Shown here: positions 16,788 to 24,474 of the stretch, one piece after another | Layout: the number at the start of each line of letters is the position of its first letter | Numbering within the stretch: the stretch's first letter is position 1 | Source of the DNA: an uncultured Prevotella sp. | GTDB lineage: Bacteria > Bacteroidota > Bacteroidia > Bacteroidales > Bacteroidaceae | DNA: 64,000 nucleotides | Reading direction: 5' to 3' | Assembly: GCA_905233825.1 (NCBI GenBank) | Contig: CAJOFE010000017.1 | Coordinates: forward strand, 1-64,000 | Made by a program: the position numbers and the translations under genes | The notes under the pieces: generated by a model | What the model saw: only the letters and a program-made list of their open reading frames with translations | Told to the model about the DNA's origin: nothing | The model's database searches: none

Positions 16788-17624
16788 ATGACCGTATTCA
16801 CCTTTGACTCCACACTCGACGGGCTGCTCACAGCAGTCTTCGAGGCTTTTGCAATGAAGCAGGAGCCTGAAATGTTGTTGGCTGAAGGCGACCCGCTGCC
16901 GCTATTCTGCGAACATATATATAAAGTATATACGGACGAGGCAAAGGCACAGCGAGTGTGGGCAGGACTGGAGAAGCGGCTGTCGCGGGAGGCACTCAGG
17001 CTCATCAGCGTCAGCTGGCTGTCGGAGCAGAAAGAGCTGAACACGCCGCTGTTCCGATATATCTGCAAAGTGTTCAAACCACACCTGACCCCTCCTTTGG
17101 GAAAGGAGGGGAGAGACCAGGGGCTGGGTATAGAAAGAAATTTCTCCGACCCTGATGTGCTGGCCGTGACGATTATTGCGCGCCGCGTGCTGCACGAGCA
17201 ATTGCGCATGAAGCAGTTCATCCGCTTCCAAAAGGCGAAGGACGGTACCTACTTGGCCGTCATCAGCCCTGACCACGACGTGCTTCCCATCATCATCAAT
17301 CATTTTCAGGACCGCTTCAATGACCAACCGTGGCTTATCTACGATGCGAAGCGACATTATGGGTACTATTACTCCCCTCCCTCACAGGGAGGGGATAGGG
17401 GAGGGTCTGCTATCCGTATTTCCTTCGAGGACGAAGCCACCGTTCCCTTCAATTTAGAGAACGGCAAGCTGAATGAGGACGTGTTGAGCGAGAACGACCG
17501 CTTGCTGCAAGACCTCTGGCGTACTTACTTCAAGGCCATCTGCATCAAGGAGCGCATGAACCCACACAAGCAACTGAACGACATGCCCCGCCGCTACTGG
17601 AAATACATGACGGAAAAGAACTAA
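16788..17624 (+). CDS. DUF4130 / TIGR03915-like probable DNA metabolism protein
   Basis: Partner of the radical SAM protein at 13355-14647; the family is often adjacent or fused to uracil-DNA-glycosylase-like domains and is presumed to act in DNA repair or modification. The core is recognised by VFTFDSTLDGLLTAVFEAF at the start, then the helical GIERNFSDPDVLAV...MKQFIRFQKAKDGTYLAVISPDHDVLPII, and the closing NPHKQLNDMPRRYWKYM. Two GC-rich palindromes are read through in frame: residues about 98-114 (HLTPPLGKEGRDQGLG) and about 196-208 (SPPSQGGDRGG), lengthening it to 278 residues. No glycosylase domain is fused here. The stop overlaps the convergent HAD gene by 4 bp. Confidence 0.82.
   Translation: MTVFTFDSTLDGLLTAVFEAFAMKQEPEMLLAEGDPLPLFCEHIYKVYTDEAKAQRVWAGLEKRLSREALRLISVSWLSEQKELNTPLFRYICKVFKPHLTPPLGKEGRDQGLGIERNFSDPDVLAVTIIARRVLHEQLRMKQFIRFQKAKDGTYLAVISPDHDVLPIIINHFQDRFNDQPWLIYDAKRHYGYYYSPPSQGGDRGGSAIRISFEDEATVPFNLENGKLNEDVLSENDRLLQDLWRTYFKAICIKERMNPHKQLNDMPRRYWKYMTEKN
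17086..17123. repeat. In-frame palindrome 1 in the DUF4130 gene
   Basis: Perfect 10-bp arms CCCCTCCTTT (17089-17098) and AAAGGAGGGG (17102-17111) around GGG, flanked by further G/C runs (CCTGA before, CCAGGGG after). It codes for the HLTPPLGKEGRDQG segment and keeps the frame. Confidence 0.75.
17372..17407. repeat. In-frame palindrome 2 in the DUF4130 gene
   Basis: Perfect 9-bp arms CCCCTCCCT (17374-17382) and AGGGAGGGG (17386-17394) around CAC, followed by a second G-run (GGGGAGGG). It codes for SPPSQGGDRGG in the loop between two beta strands. Confidence 0.75.
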
Positions 17625-18259
17625 TATTGAAGCAACTCTGCGGGTGAGGAAACGAAGGTTGTGGCCCCATGCTGCATGAGGAAGTCGCGGTCGCGGAATC
17701 CCCAAAGCACGCTGATACAAGTCAGTCCGCTATTACGGGCAGTCAGAATATCAACGTCACTGTCACCGACATAGACGGCAGACCCTCCACCCATATTCCG
17801 TAAAGCTGCTATGACGGTATCAGGTGCCGGTTTCTTGCGAATGCCAGCGGCTTCATTCTCGCCGATAGCCACTTCGATGGTATCGGCAAAGAAGTGGCGG
17901 CACAGTTCCTCGGTGGCCGTCTGAAACTTATTGCTCACCACAGCCAGGTGCTTGCCGCGCCGCCGCAGTTCGCTGAGCATCTCGGGAATGCCTGGGTAAG
18001 GCCGTGTCGTATCGAGCGAATGCTCCAGATAATAGTTGCGAAAAGTATCTAATGCCTGCCCGAATTGCGGATTCTGTTCCCCATCGGGCACAGCGCGCCG
18101 CATCAGCATCCGCACCCCGTTGCCCACGAAGCGCCGCACATCATCCACCGAATGCTGGGGCATGCCGTGCGTTCGCAACGCAAAATTGACGGCCGCTGCC
18201 AGGTCGCCAAGCGTATCCAGCAGCGTGCCATCAAGGTCGAAGATGTAAATATCGTACAT
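17621..18259 (-). CDS. HAD family phosphatase (phosphoglycolate phosphatase-like)
   Basis: Cytoplasmic HAD hydrolase of 212 residues with motif I FDLDGTLLDT at the N-terminus, motif II in VVSNKFQTA, a motif III Lys in the IRKKPAPDT segment, and motif IV VGDSDVDIL. An alpha-helical cap between motifs I and II fits the Gph / beta-phosphoglucomutase branch. Substrate not assignable; 2-phosphoglycolate or another small sugar phosphate is likely. ATG 18259 was chosen because it places motif I at residues 6-15. It lies 173 bp downstream of the GH35 gene, behind a 22-bp tandem array, and overlaps the DUF4130 gene by 4 bp tail to tail. Confidence 0.88.
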   Translation of the reverse strand: MYDIYIFDLDGTLLDTLGDLAAAVNFALRTHGMPQHSVDDVRRFVGNGVRMLMRRAVPDGEQNPQFGQALDTFRNYYLEHSLDTTRPYPGIPEMLSELRRRGKHLAVVSNKFQTATEELCRHFFADTIEVAIGENEAAGIRKKPAPDTVIAALRNMGGGSAVYVGDSDVDILTARNSGLTCISVLWGFRDRDFLMQHGATTFVSSPAELLQY

Positions 18260-18275
18260 TGTAATTGGAATCAAG

Positions 18276-18332
18276 AACGGCGCAAGAAGGGGTCGAAAGC
18301 GGCGCAAGGAGGGATTGAGAACGGCTCTTTTC
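18276..18332. repeat. Imperfect direct repeat next to the 22-bp array
   Basis: The string GCGCAAG-A/G-AGGG follows a CGGC block at about 18280-18291 and again about 23 bp later, and a third partial copy (AGAACGGC) follows. The region is non-coding between the HAD and GH35 genes. Confidence 0.35.
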
Positions 18333-18338
18333 GGTTTT

Positions 18339-18426
18339 CAGCGCCCGCTGCTGATATTAGCAGCGGCCCCTGCCAATATCGACAGCGGGCGGGGAAAACA
18401 TCGGCAGCGGCCGCTGCGAACCTTTT
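18339..18426. repeat. 4 x 22-bp intergenic array (CAGCG units)
   Basis: Four units start CAGCG(G/C) at 18339, 18361, 18383 and 18405, exactly 22 bp apart. Within units, GCTGCT/AGCAGC arms and the perfect palindrome GCAGCGGCCGCTGC show dyad symmetry. The array starts just after the GH35 stop on the minus strand, where a T-run and hairpins could also terminate transcription. Confidence 0.75.
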
Positions 18427-18432
18427 TTCACT

Positions 18433-20862
18433 CTAATAGAGGTAAATCTTGAAGTCCTTCACCGAGCCAGGAGCACCCTGTTCGGCACGAGGCAGGTATT
18501 CGAGGGCGGTGATGGTCTGCTCTGAGCCAAGGTCGATGACTAAGAGATGGGGAGCCGAGGCACCACGTTCTGTCTGCCAGTAGGTGCTCTCCTGCAGGTC
18601 GAAGACTTTGTCGCCGGTATGGTTGCCGTTCTCTTCCTCGCTGTTGGCGTACTTCGTCGTCCAGGGCTCGCGGCTCAGGCGCTTGCCGTCTGCACCTTGC
18701 ACATAGAGCTCGGCGATAGCCACGCGGTCGCCGTCCCTCTGTGTGCTTAGACATTCTATAGCCAAGTAGCGTCCCTTCTTCTGTCCGCCGAACTTGATGG
18801 TCTGCCAACCGTTGCCGGCCTTGAAAGCACCAGTTGCTGCAGGCGTAGCGGAGTTGAGGTCGGGCTTGTCGCCGATGTTGTTGTGCTTGTTCGACTTCTC
18901 GAGCTGGAGTTTGTTGAGTTCAGGCTCGGCCTGTCCCCAGACGACGGCTTCACGAGGACCGACGACGTCGAGGACAATGATCTCGTTCTTGCCCTTCTTC
19001 AGCCAGCAGCCGGGGACATAGAGCGTCTGCTGCGGACCAATCGACCAGATGCGACCGAGGGCGTGACCGTTGACATAGACCTGGCCCTTGCCCCACGTCT
19101 CGAAGTTCAGGAACGTGTCGCCCACCTTATTTATATTAAAGTAGCCGCGATAGTAGCCGCGCTTGGTGACGAGGTCGAGGCCGTCGGTATTCCATTTGAT
19201 AGGTACTCCAATGCGTACACCTTTGTCAGGCTGTGAATAGTCGATGTTGTGGACAAAGGCATCGGTGGCCTTCTCATAGCTGTCGGGCAATGCTATCTGT
19301 GTCCAGCCTTGAGGCTTCCATGTCGTTTCAATATGGTCGATCTCTGCCTGAAGGGTGACATCGCTCACAATGCCTTTGAAGTCCTTGATGGCACGGCCGA
19401 AGTTGATGCGTCCCATGGCCTCCACGAGAATTTCCAGCTCGTCGCCCTTCTTCACAGGCGGCAGGGTGAGCGACTTCTCGTTCTTCACGCGGTCAATCTT
19501 GCCGATATACTTGCCATTGATGAAGATCTGGGCGTAGTCGTGGAAGTCGGCCGTCAGCGTGCTGGGCTTGCTAATCTCGGGCAGGCGAGTGGTGTAGAGC
19601 ATGGCGCCCCAACCCATGTCCATCTCTTCGAAGGTTCTGAGTTCACCTTTATGGATGGGCATCTTCATGTCATCGATGCCGTTCAGGATGGAAGAGAACT
19701 CCGTCAACTCGAACTTAGGTACGGTAATGATGGGATTGGGAGCCTTGGGCACGGCGGGCAAGCCCCCCTTCCGTCCCCCGAGGGGGAAACCTCTTTCATC
19801 GTATTTCTGCATCATGGTGCGCAGCTCCCAGAACTTCGGCGTGGCAAGGCCCCACTCGTTGATGGGGGCGTCGTAGTCGTAGGAGGTAACGTCGGGAGCA
19901 AAACCGGGAGAGTTAGCTCCTGCCCAATGACCAAAGGACGTTCCTCCGTGAGTCATGTATAAGGAGAAGCTGATTCCCTTCGAGAGCATTTCGTCCATAC
20001 CCTCGACCATATCCTTGGCAGGACGGGTCTCGTGACGAGCACCCCACTTGTCGAACCAACCGCTCCAGAACTCCGAGCACATCTTGGGGGCATTGGGGCG
20101 CAGCTCGCCGAGGCGACGGAATTGATCGTTGATATTGGCACCCGTGCCGAAGTTCATTGTCCACGTCAGGTCATCCAAGCCGTTCTTCTCGAAGTTCGAC
20201 GACCAGTCGCATTGGAACAACGACAATTCATTACCATAGATGCTACGCAGGCAGTCGCGTATCTCGCTGACGTAGGGCTTATCCTCGCCATACGAGCCAT
20301 ACTCGTTCTCCACCTGAATCATGATGATGGGACCACCGTTCTGGATGGTGAGGGGCTTGAGCTGCTCGCCCACTTTCTCCTCGAAGATCTTCACGCGCTC
20401 CATAAAGTAAGGATCGCGCTCGCGCAGCTTGATGTCCTTCTTCTTCAACAGCCACCAAGGCAGACCGCCCATCTCCCACTCAGCACAGACATAGGGGCCA
20501 GGACGCACAATGACATACATGCCGTTCTTCTGTGCCAAGCGGCAGAACTCGGCCACGTCGTTGTTGCCCGTGAAGTCGAACTCACCCTCGCGCTGCTCGT
20601 GGATGTTCCAGAACACATAGAGGCAGAGCGTGTTCATGCCCAGCGCCTTGCACATCTGGATGCGATGCTCCCAATAGGGACGGGGAATACGGGGATAGTG
20701 AACCTCGGCCGCCTTCACCACGAAGGGCTGGCCGTTGAGCAAAAAAGTCTTGTCGCCCGTCGTAAACGTGCCGGGTTTGGTGTTTGCTGCACTCACGACG
20801 GAAGGCATCATGAGCAGACTAACGGCAAGGAATAGTCCTTGCAAAAGTTTCTTGATCGTCAT
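18433..20862 (-). CDS. Secreted GH35 beta-galactosidase with C-terminal F5/8-type C domain
   Basis: Removes terminal beta-galactose from glycans in the periplasm or at the cell surface. The 809-residue protein has a signal peptide ending near VVSA, a GH35 barrel starting with LLNGQPFVVKAAEVHYPRIP, the acid/base Glu in QVENEYGSYG (about 187), and the nucleophile Glu in MCSEFWSGWFDKWG (264). Then come GH2-like beta-sandwich domains and a C-terminal discoidin-like sugar-binding domain (about 660-809, including VKDFKIYLY). A G/C-run palindrome codes for a probable insertion, GFPLGGRKGG, near residues 358-368. It has its own promoter, divergent from the PurF-like gene. Confidence 0.93.
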   Translation of the reverse strand: MTIKKLLQGLFLAVSLLMMPSVVSAANTKPGTFTTGDKTFLLNGQPFVVKAAEVHYPRIPRPYWEHRIQMCKALGMNTLCLYVFWNIHEQREGEFDFTGNNDVAEFCRLAQKNGMYVIVRPGPYVCAEWEMGGLPWWLLKKKDIKLRERDPYFMERVKIFEEKVGEQLKPLTIQNGGPIIMIQVENEYGSYGEDKPYVSEIRDCLRSIYGNELSLFQCDWSSNFEKNGLDDLTWTMNFGTGANINDQFRRLGELRPNAPKMCSEFWSGWFDKWGARHETRPAKDMVEGMDEMLSKGISFSLYMTHGGTSFGHWAGANSPGFAPDVTSYDYDAPINEWGLATPKFWELRTMMQKYDERGFPLGGRKGGLPAVPKAPNPIITVPKFELTEFSSILNGIDDMKMPIHKGELRTFEEMDMGWGAMLYTTRLPEISKPSTLTADFHDYAQIFINGKYIGKIDRVKNEKSLTLPPVKKGDELEILVEAMGRINFGRAIKDFKGIVSDVTLQAEIDHIETTWKPQGWTQIALPDSYEKATDAFVHNIDYSQPDKGVRIGVPIKWNTDGLDLVTKRGYYRGYFNINKVGDTFLNFETWGKGQVYVNGHALGRIWSIGPQQTLYVPGCWLKKGKNEIIVLDVVGPREAVVWGQAEPELNKLQLEKSNKHNNIGDKPDLNSATPAATGAFKAGNGWQTIKFGGQKKGRYLAIECLSTQRDGDRVAIAELYVQGADGKRLSREPWTTKYANSEEENGNHTGDKVFDLQESTYWQTERGASAPHLLVIDLGSEQTITALEYLPRAEQGAPGSVKDFKIYLY
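19759..19792. repeat. In-frame GC-rich palindrome in the GH35 gene
   Basis: On the plus strand AAGCCCCCCTTCCG is followed by TCCCCCGAGGGGGA, with C5/G5 arms around GA. It codes for GFPLGGRKGG between KYDER and LPAVPKAPNP, where GH35 relatives as I recall them have a shorter linker. Confidence 0.6.
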
Positions 20863-20889
20863 AAGAATTGCGTTGTTTCAAGTTTTTTG

Positions 20890-20897
20890 CAAAGTTA
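20890..20897 (-). promoter_or_regulatory. TAnnTTTG promoter of the GH35 gene
   Basis: TAACTTTG on the minus strand, 27 nt before ATG 20862. Confidence 0.7.
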
Positions 20898-20941
20898 CGA
20901 AGAATTTTCCGAAAAGGATGTACTTTTTCTACTTTTTTTAT

Positions 20942-20949
20942 TATCTTTG
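20942..20949 (+). promoter_or_regulatory. TAnnTTTG promoter of the PurF-like gene
   Basis: TATCTTTG, 27 nt before ATG 20977. Its centre is 52 bp from the divergent GH35 box. Confidence 0.7.
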
Positions 20950-20976
20950 CAGCCTCAAAAGACAAAATACATATTT

Positions 20977-22452
20977 ATGGGTGGCTTTTTTGGAACCATT
21001 AGTACACGTGACTGCGTAAACGACTTGTTTTACGGCACTGACTACAACTCACATCTCGGCACGCGCCGTGCGGGCCTCGTCACATTCGACCACGAAAAGG
21101 GTTTCTCGCGCTCCATCCACTCGCTGGAGCGCGACTATTTCCGCTCGAAGTTCGAGGATGAATTAGGCGACTTCAAGGGGCGTCAGGGCTTGGGCGTTAT
21201 TAGCGACACCGACCCTCAGCCTATCATCATCAACAGCCATCTGGGCCGCTATGCCGTGGTGACGGTGGCGAAGATTAACAACCTCCGCGAGATTGCCGAC
21301 GAGCTCTTAGCACAGCGCATGCACCTGAGCGAGCAGAGTGCCAACAACCTGAACCAGACGGAGTTAGTAGCCCTGCTGATTAACATGGGCAATACGTTCG
21401 TCGATGGCATCAATCGTGTCTATCAGAAAATCAAAGGTTCGTGCTCCATGCTCATCCTAACTGAAGACGGTATCATTGCTGCACGCGATTTCCTGGGACG
21501 CACACCTATCGTCATCGGCAAGAAAGAGGTACACCGCCTATCGCCCATTGGTACCGACGAATACATCCAAGCCTACGCTGTGAGCAGCGAGACAACCAGT
21601 TTCCCCAATCTGGACTACAAACCCGTGCGCGACGTAGGCCCGGGCGAGATCGTGCGCCTGCATGCCGATGGCTACGAAGTGCTGCAGCCAGCCTTCAAGC
21701 GCTGCCAGATATGTTCGTTCCTGTGGGTCTATTATGGTTTCCCCGCCTCTTGCTACGAAGGCATCAATACAGAATATGTACGCGAGAAGAACGGCAAGAT
21801 GATGGGCGAGCGCGACGATGTAGAGGCCGACTTGGTGTGCGGCATTCCCGACAGCGGCGTTGGCATGGCCTTGGGCTATTCGGAAGGCTCGGGCATTCCC
21901 TACAAACGTGCCGTACTGAAATACACGCCCACATGGCCCCGCTCGTTCACACCCGGCAACCAAAGCCGACGTGACCTAGTGGCCAAGATGAAGCTCATCC
22001 CCAACGAGGCCTTGCTGCGCAATCAGCGTGTGGTGTTCTGCGATGACAGCATCGTGCGTGGCACACAACTACGCGACAATGCCCGTGAGTTCGTGCAGAA
22101 CGGTGCCCGCGAGGTGCATGTACGCATCAGCTGTCCGCCGCTGGTCTATGGCTGTCCGTTCATCGGATTCACCTCATCAAAAAGCGACCTGGAACTCATC
22201 ACCCGCCGCATCATCCGCGACTTCGAGGGCGATGACAAGAAGAACTTAGATAAATACTCGCAGACCGATTCGCCCGAATACAAGCGCATGGTCGAGGAGA
22301 TAGCCCACCGACTGGGACTCACCAGTCTGAAGTTCTCCCGTCTGGAAGACCTCATTGAAAGCATCGGACTGCCCAAAGAAAAGGTTTGCACCCACTGCTT
22401 CGATGGTAGCAGCTATGACCAGCAACAGGGCGACGGCGAGTTCTTCGGATAA
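20977..22452 (+). CDS. PurF-like amidophosphoribosyltransferase without the N-terminal catalytic Cys
   Basis: The 491-residue protein has the two PurF domains: an N-terminal glutamine-amidotransferase-like domain and a C-terminal phosphoribosyltransferase domain with the PRPP loop VVFCDDSIVRGTQ and the conserved CGIPDSGVGMALGYSEGSGIPY. The start MGGFFGTIS aligns with the PurF start MCGIVGI, but the Cys nucleophile that must follow the initiator Met is Gly. Glutamine hydrolysis by the normal route should therefore be impossible. An extra C-terminal tail carries CTHC. It may use free ammonia or be a regulatory paralogue. Starts upstream of 20977 would place coding sequence across the promoter box. 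Probably an operon with the OPT transporter. Confidence 0.85.
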   Translation: MGGFFGTISTRDCVNDLFYGTDYNSHLGTRRAGLVTFDHEKGFSRSIHSLERDYFRSKFEDELGDFKGRQGLGVISDTDPQPIIINSHLGRYAVVTVAKINNLREIADELLAQRMHLSEQSANNLNQTELVALLINMGNTFVDGINRVYQKIKGSCSMLILTEDGIIAARDFLGRTPIVIGKKEVHRLSPIGTDEYIQAYAVSSETTSFPNLDYKPVRDVGPGEIVRLHADGYEVLQPAFKRCQICSFLWVYYGFPASCYEGINTEYVREKNGKMMGERDDVEADLVCGIPDSGVGMALGYSEGSGIPYKRAVLKYTPTWPRSFTPGNQSRRDLVAKMKLIPNEALLRNQRVVFCDDSIVRGTQLRDNAREFVQNGAREVHVRISCPPLVYGCPFIGFTSSKSDLELITRRIIRDFEGDDKKNLDKYSQTDSPEYKRMVEEIAHRLGLTSLKFSRLEDLIESIGLPKEKVCTHCFDGSSYDQQQGDGEFFG

Positions 22453-22497
22453 GCGCCGTACAAACCAACAAGAATATAAACCTAAGACTATTCAAAT

Positions 22498-24471
22498 ATG
22501 GAAGAAATGAAAACACAACTGCCCGAGAACGCATTCCGGGAGTTGAAAGAAGGAGAAGAGTACGAGCCGATGATGTCACCACGTGGCCAGTACCCTGAGG
22601 TAAACACGTGGTCGGTGACGTGGGGCGTGCTGATGGCTATGCTGTTCTCAGCTGCCGCAGCCTATCTGGGACTGAAAGTGGGTCAGGTGTTCGAGGCTGC
22701 CATCCCCATTGCCATCATCGCCGTAGGCGTAAGCACCGCTGCTAAGCGAAACAAAGCCTTGGGCGAAAATGTCATCATCCAGTCGATAGGTGCCTGTTCT
22801 GGTGCAGTAGTGGCTGGTGCCATCTTCACGCTGCCTGCCATCTATATCCTGCAAGCGAAGTACGGCACGGAGATGTCGGCCTCGTTCCTACAGGTGTTCA
22901 TGGCCTCTGCACTCGGCGGCATCCTCGGTATCCTGTTCCTTATCCCCTTCCGTAAGTATTTCGTGAAGGACATGCACGGCAAGTACCCCTTCCCCGAGGC
23001 AACAGCTACAACGCAGGTGCTGGTCAGCGGCGCCAAGGGTGGCGACCAAGCCAAGCCGCTCATCGTAGCTGGCCTCATTGGCGGTCTATACGACTTCATC
23101 GTGGCCACCTTCGGCTGGTGGAATGAGGTGGTGACGACACGTATGGTGGGCTGGGGCGAAACCATTGCCGAGAAGGCCAAGCTGGTGTTTAAGGTAAATA
23201 CAGGCGCCGCCGTGCTGGGCTTAGGCTATATCATCGGTCTGAAATACGCATTGTACATCTGCTTAGGCTCATTAGCCGTATGGTGGCTCATCGTGCCCGG
23301 CATGTCGCTGCTGTTCCACGATACGATACTAAACTTAGGCGGCGAGACCATCACGACAACCGTAGGCCAGATGTCGCCCGAACAGATATTCCGCACCTAC
23401 GCCCGCTCGATAGGCATTGGCGGCATCGCCATGGCTGGCATTATCGGCATTGTGAAGTCGTGGGGTATTATCAAGAGTGCCGTATCGTTAGCAAAAAATG
23501 AGCTGAAGGGTAGCGCTGGAGCAGCAACCGAACAGAAACGCACACAACGTGACCTTTCCTTCAAGTTCATTGCCATTGCTTCGATGACGGCTCTGCTCAT
23601 CACGTTCGTATTCTTCTGGTTAGGCGTGATGCAGAACATCTGGTTCGCTGTGGTAGCCATTCTGTTAGTCACGTTAATTGCCTTCCTCTTTACTACTGTC
23701 GCTGCCAACGCCATTGCCATTGTGGGCAGCAATCCCGTGAGCGGAATGACGCTTATGACGCTTATCTTAGCTTCTGTGGTGCTGTCGGCCGTAGGCCTAA
23801 AAGGCACCACTGGCATGGTAGCCGCACTAATCATGGGCGGCGTGGTATGCACGGCCCTCTCTATGGCTGGAGCCTTCATCACCGACCTGAAGATTGGCTA
23901 CTGGCTAGGCACTACACCCAAAAAGCAGGAGTCGTGGAAGTTCTTAGGTACGCTCATTTCGGCTGCCACTGTAGGCGGCGTTATCATGTTGTTGAACGAG
24001 ACATACGGCTTTGCTTCCGGACAGCTGGCTGCCCCGCAGGCCAACGCGATGGCTGCCGTCATCGACCCCGTGATGAGCGGACAGGGTGCACCTTGGGTGC
24101 TCTATGGCATCGGCGCCATGATAGCCCTCATCATCAACTTCTGCGGAATGCCTGCCCTGGCCGTAGCTTTGGGTATGTTTATCCCGTTGGAACTGAACAC
24201 GCCACTCGTCGTGGGTGGTGCTATCAGCTGGTGGGTCACCACCCGTTCGAAGGATAAGGCCGTGAATGATGCCCGTGGCGAACGCGGTACGCTGATTGCC
24301 AGTGGTTTTATTGCCGGCGGTGCACTAATGGGCGTGGTGAGTGCGCTGATGCGTTTCGGCGGACTGAACTTCGTCAGCGAGGAATGGCTGGTGAATCCAC
24401 TCTCGGAATTAGCAGCATTGGCTGCCTACGTGCTCCTCATCTGCTACTTCATCCGTGCCACAAAGAAATAA
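22498..24471 (+). CDS. OPT family oligopeptide transporter
   Basis: Inner-membrane transporter, 657 residues with about 16 hydrophobic helices. It begins with a soluble PENAFRELKEGEEYEPMM segment and has the family-typical PEVNTWSVTWGVLMA and AAAAYLGLKVGQVFEAAIPIA, plus the conserved KYPFPEATA and late NTPLVVGGAISWW regions. This matches the bacterial oligopeptide transporter branch (TIGR00733). Substrate is probably small peptides or a metal-ligand complex. It lies 45 bp after the PurF-like gene and only 3 bp before the GH95 gene, so all three are likely cotranscribed. Confidence 0.92.
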   Translation: MEEMKTQLPENAFRELKEGEEYEPMMSPRGQYPEVNTWSVTWGVLMAMLFSAAAAYLGLKVGQVFEAAIPIAIIAVGVSTAAKRNKALGENVIIQSIGACSGAVVAGAIFTLPAIYILQAKYGTEMSASFLQVFMASALGGILGILFLIPFRKYFVKDMHGKYPFPEATATTQVLVSGAKGGDQAKPLIVAGLIGGLYDFIVATFGWWNEVVTTRMVGWGETIAEKAKLVFKVNTGAAVLGLGYIIGLKYALYICLGSLAVWWLIVPGMSLLFHDTILNLGGETITTTVGQMSPEQIFRTYARSIGIGGIAMAGIIGIVKSWGIIKSAVSLAKNELKGSAGAATEQKRTQRDLSFKFIAIASMTALLITFVFFWLGVMQNIWFAVVAILLVTLIAFLFTTVAANAIAIVGSNPVSGMTLMTLILASVVLSAVGLKGTTGMVAALIMGGVVCTALSMAGAFITDLKIGYWLGTTPKKQESWKFLGTLISAATVGGVIMLLNETYGFASGQLAAPQANAMAAVIDPVMSGQGAPWVLYGIGAMIALIINFCGMPALAVALGMFIPLELNTPLVVGGAISWWVTTRSKDKAVNDARGERGTLIASGFIAGGALMGVVSALMRFGGLNFVSEEWLVNPLSELAALAAYVLLICYFIRATKK

Positions 24472-24474
24472 GTC

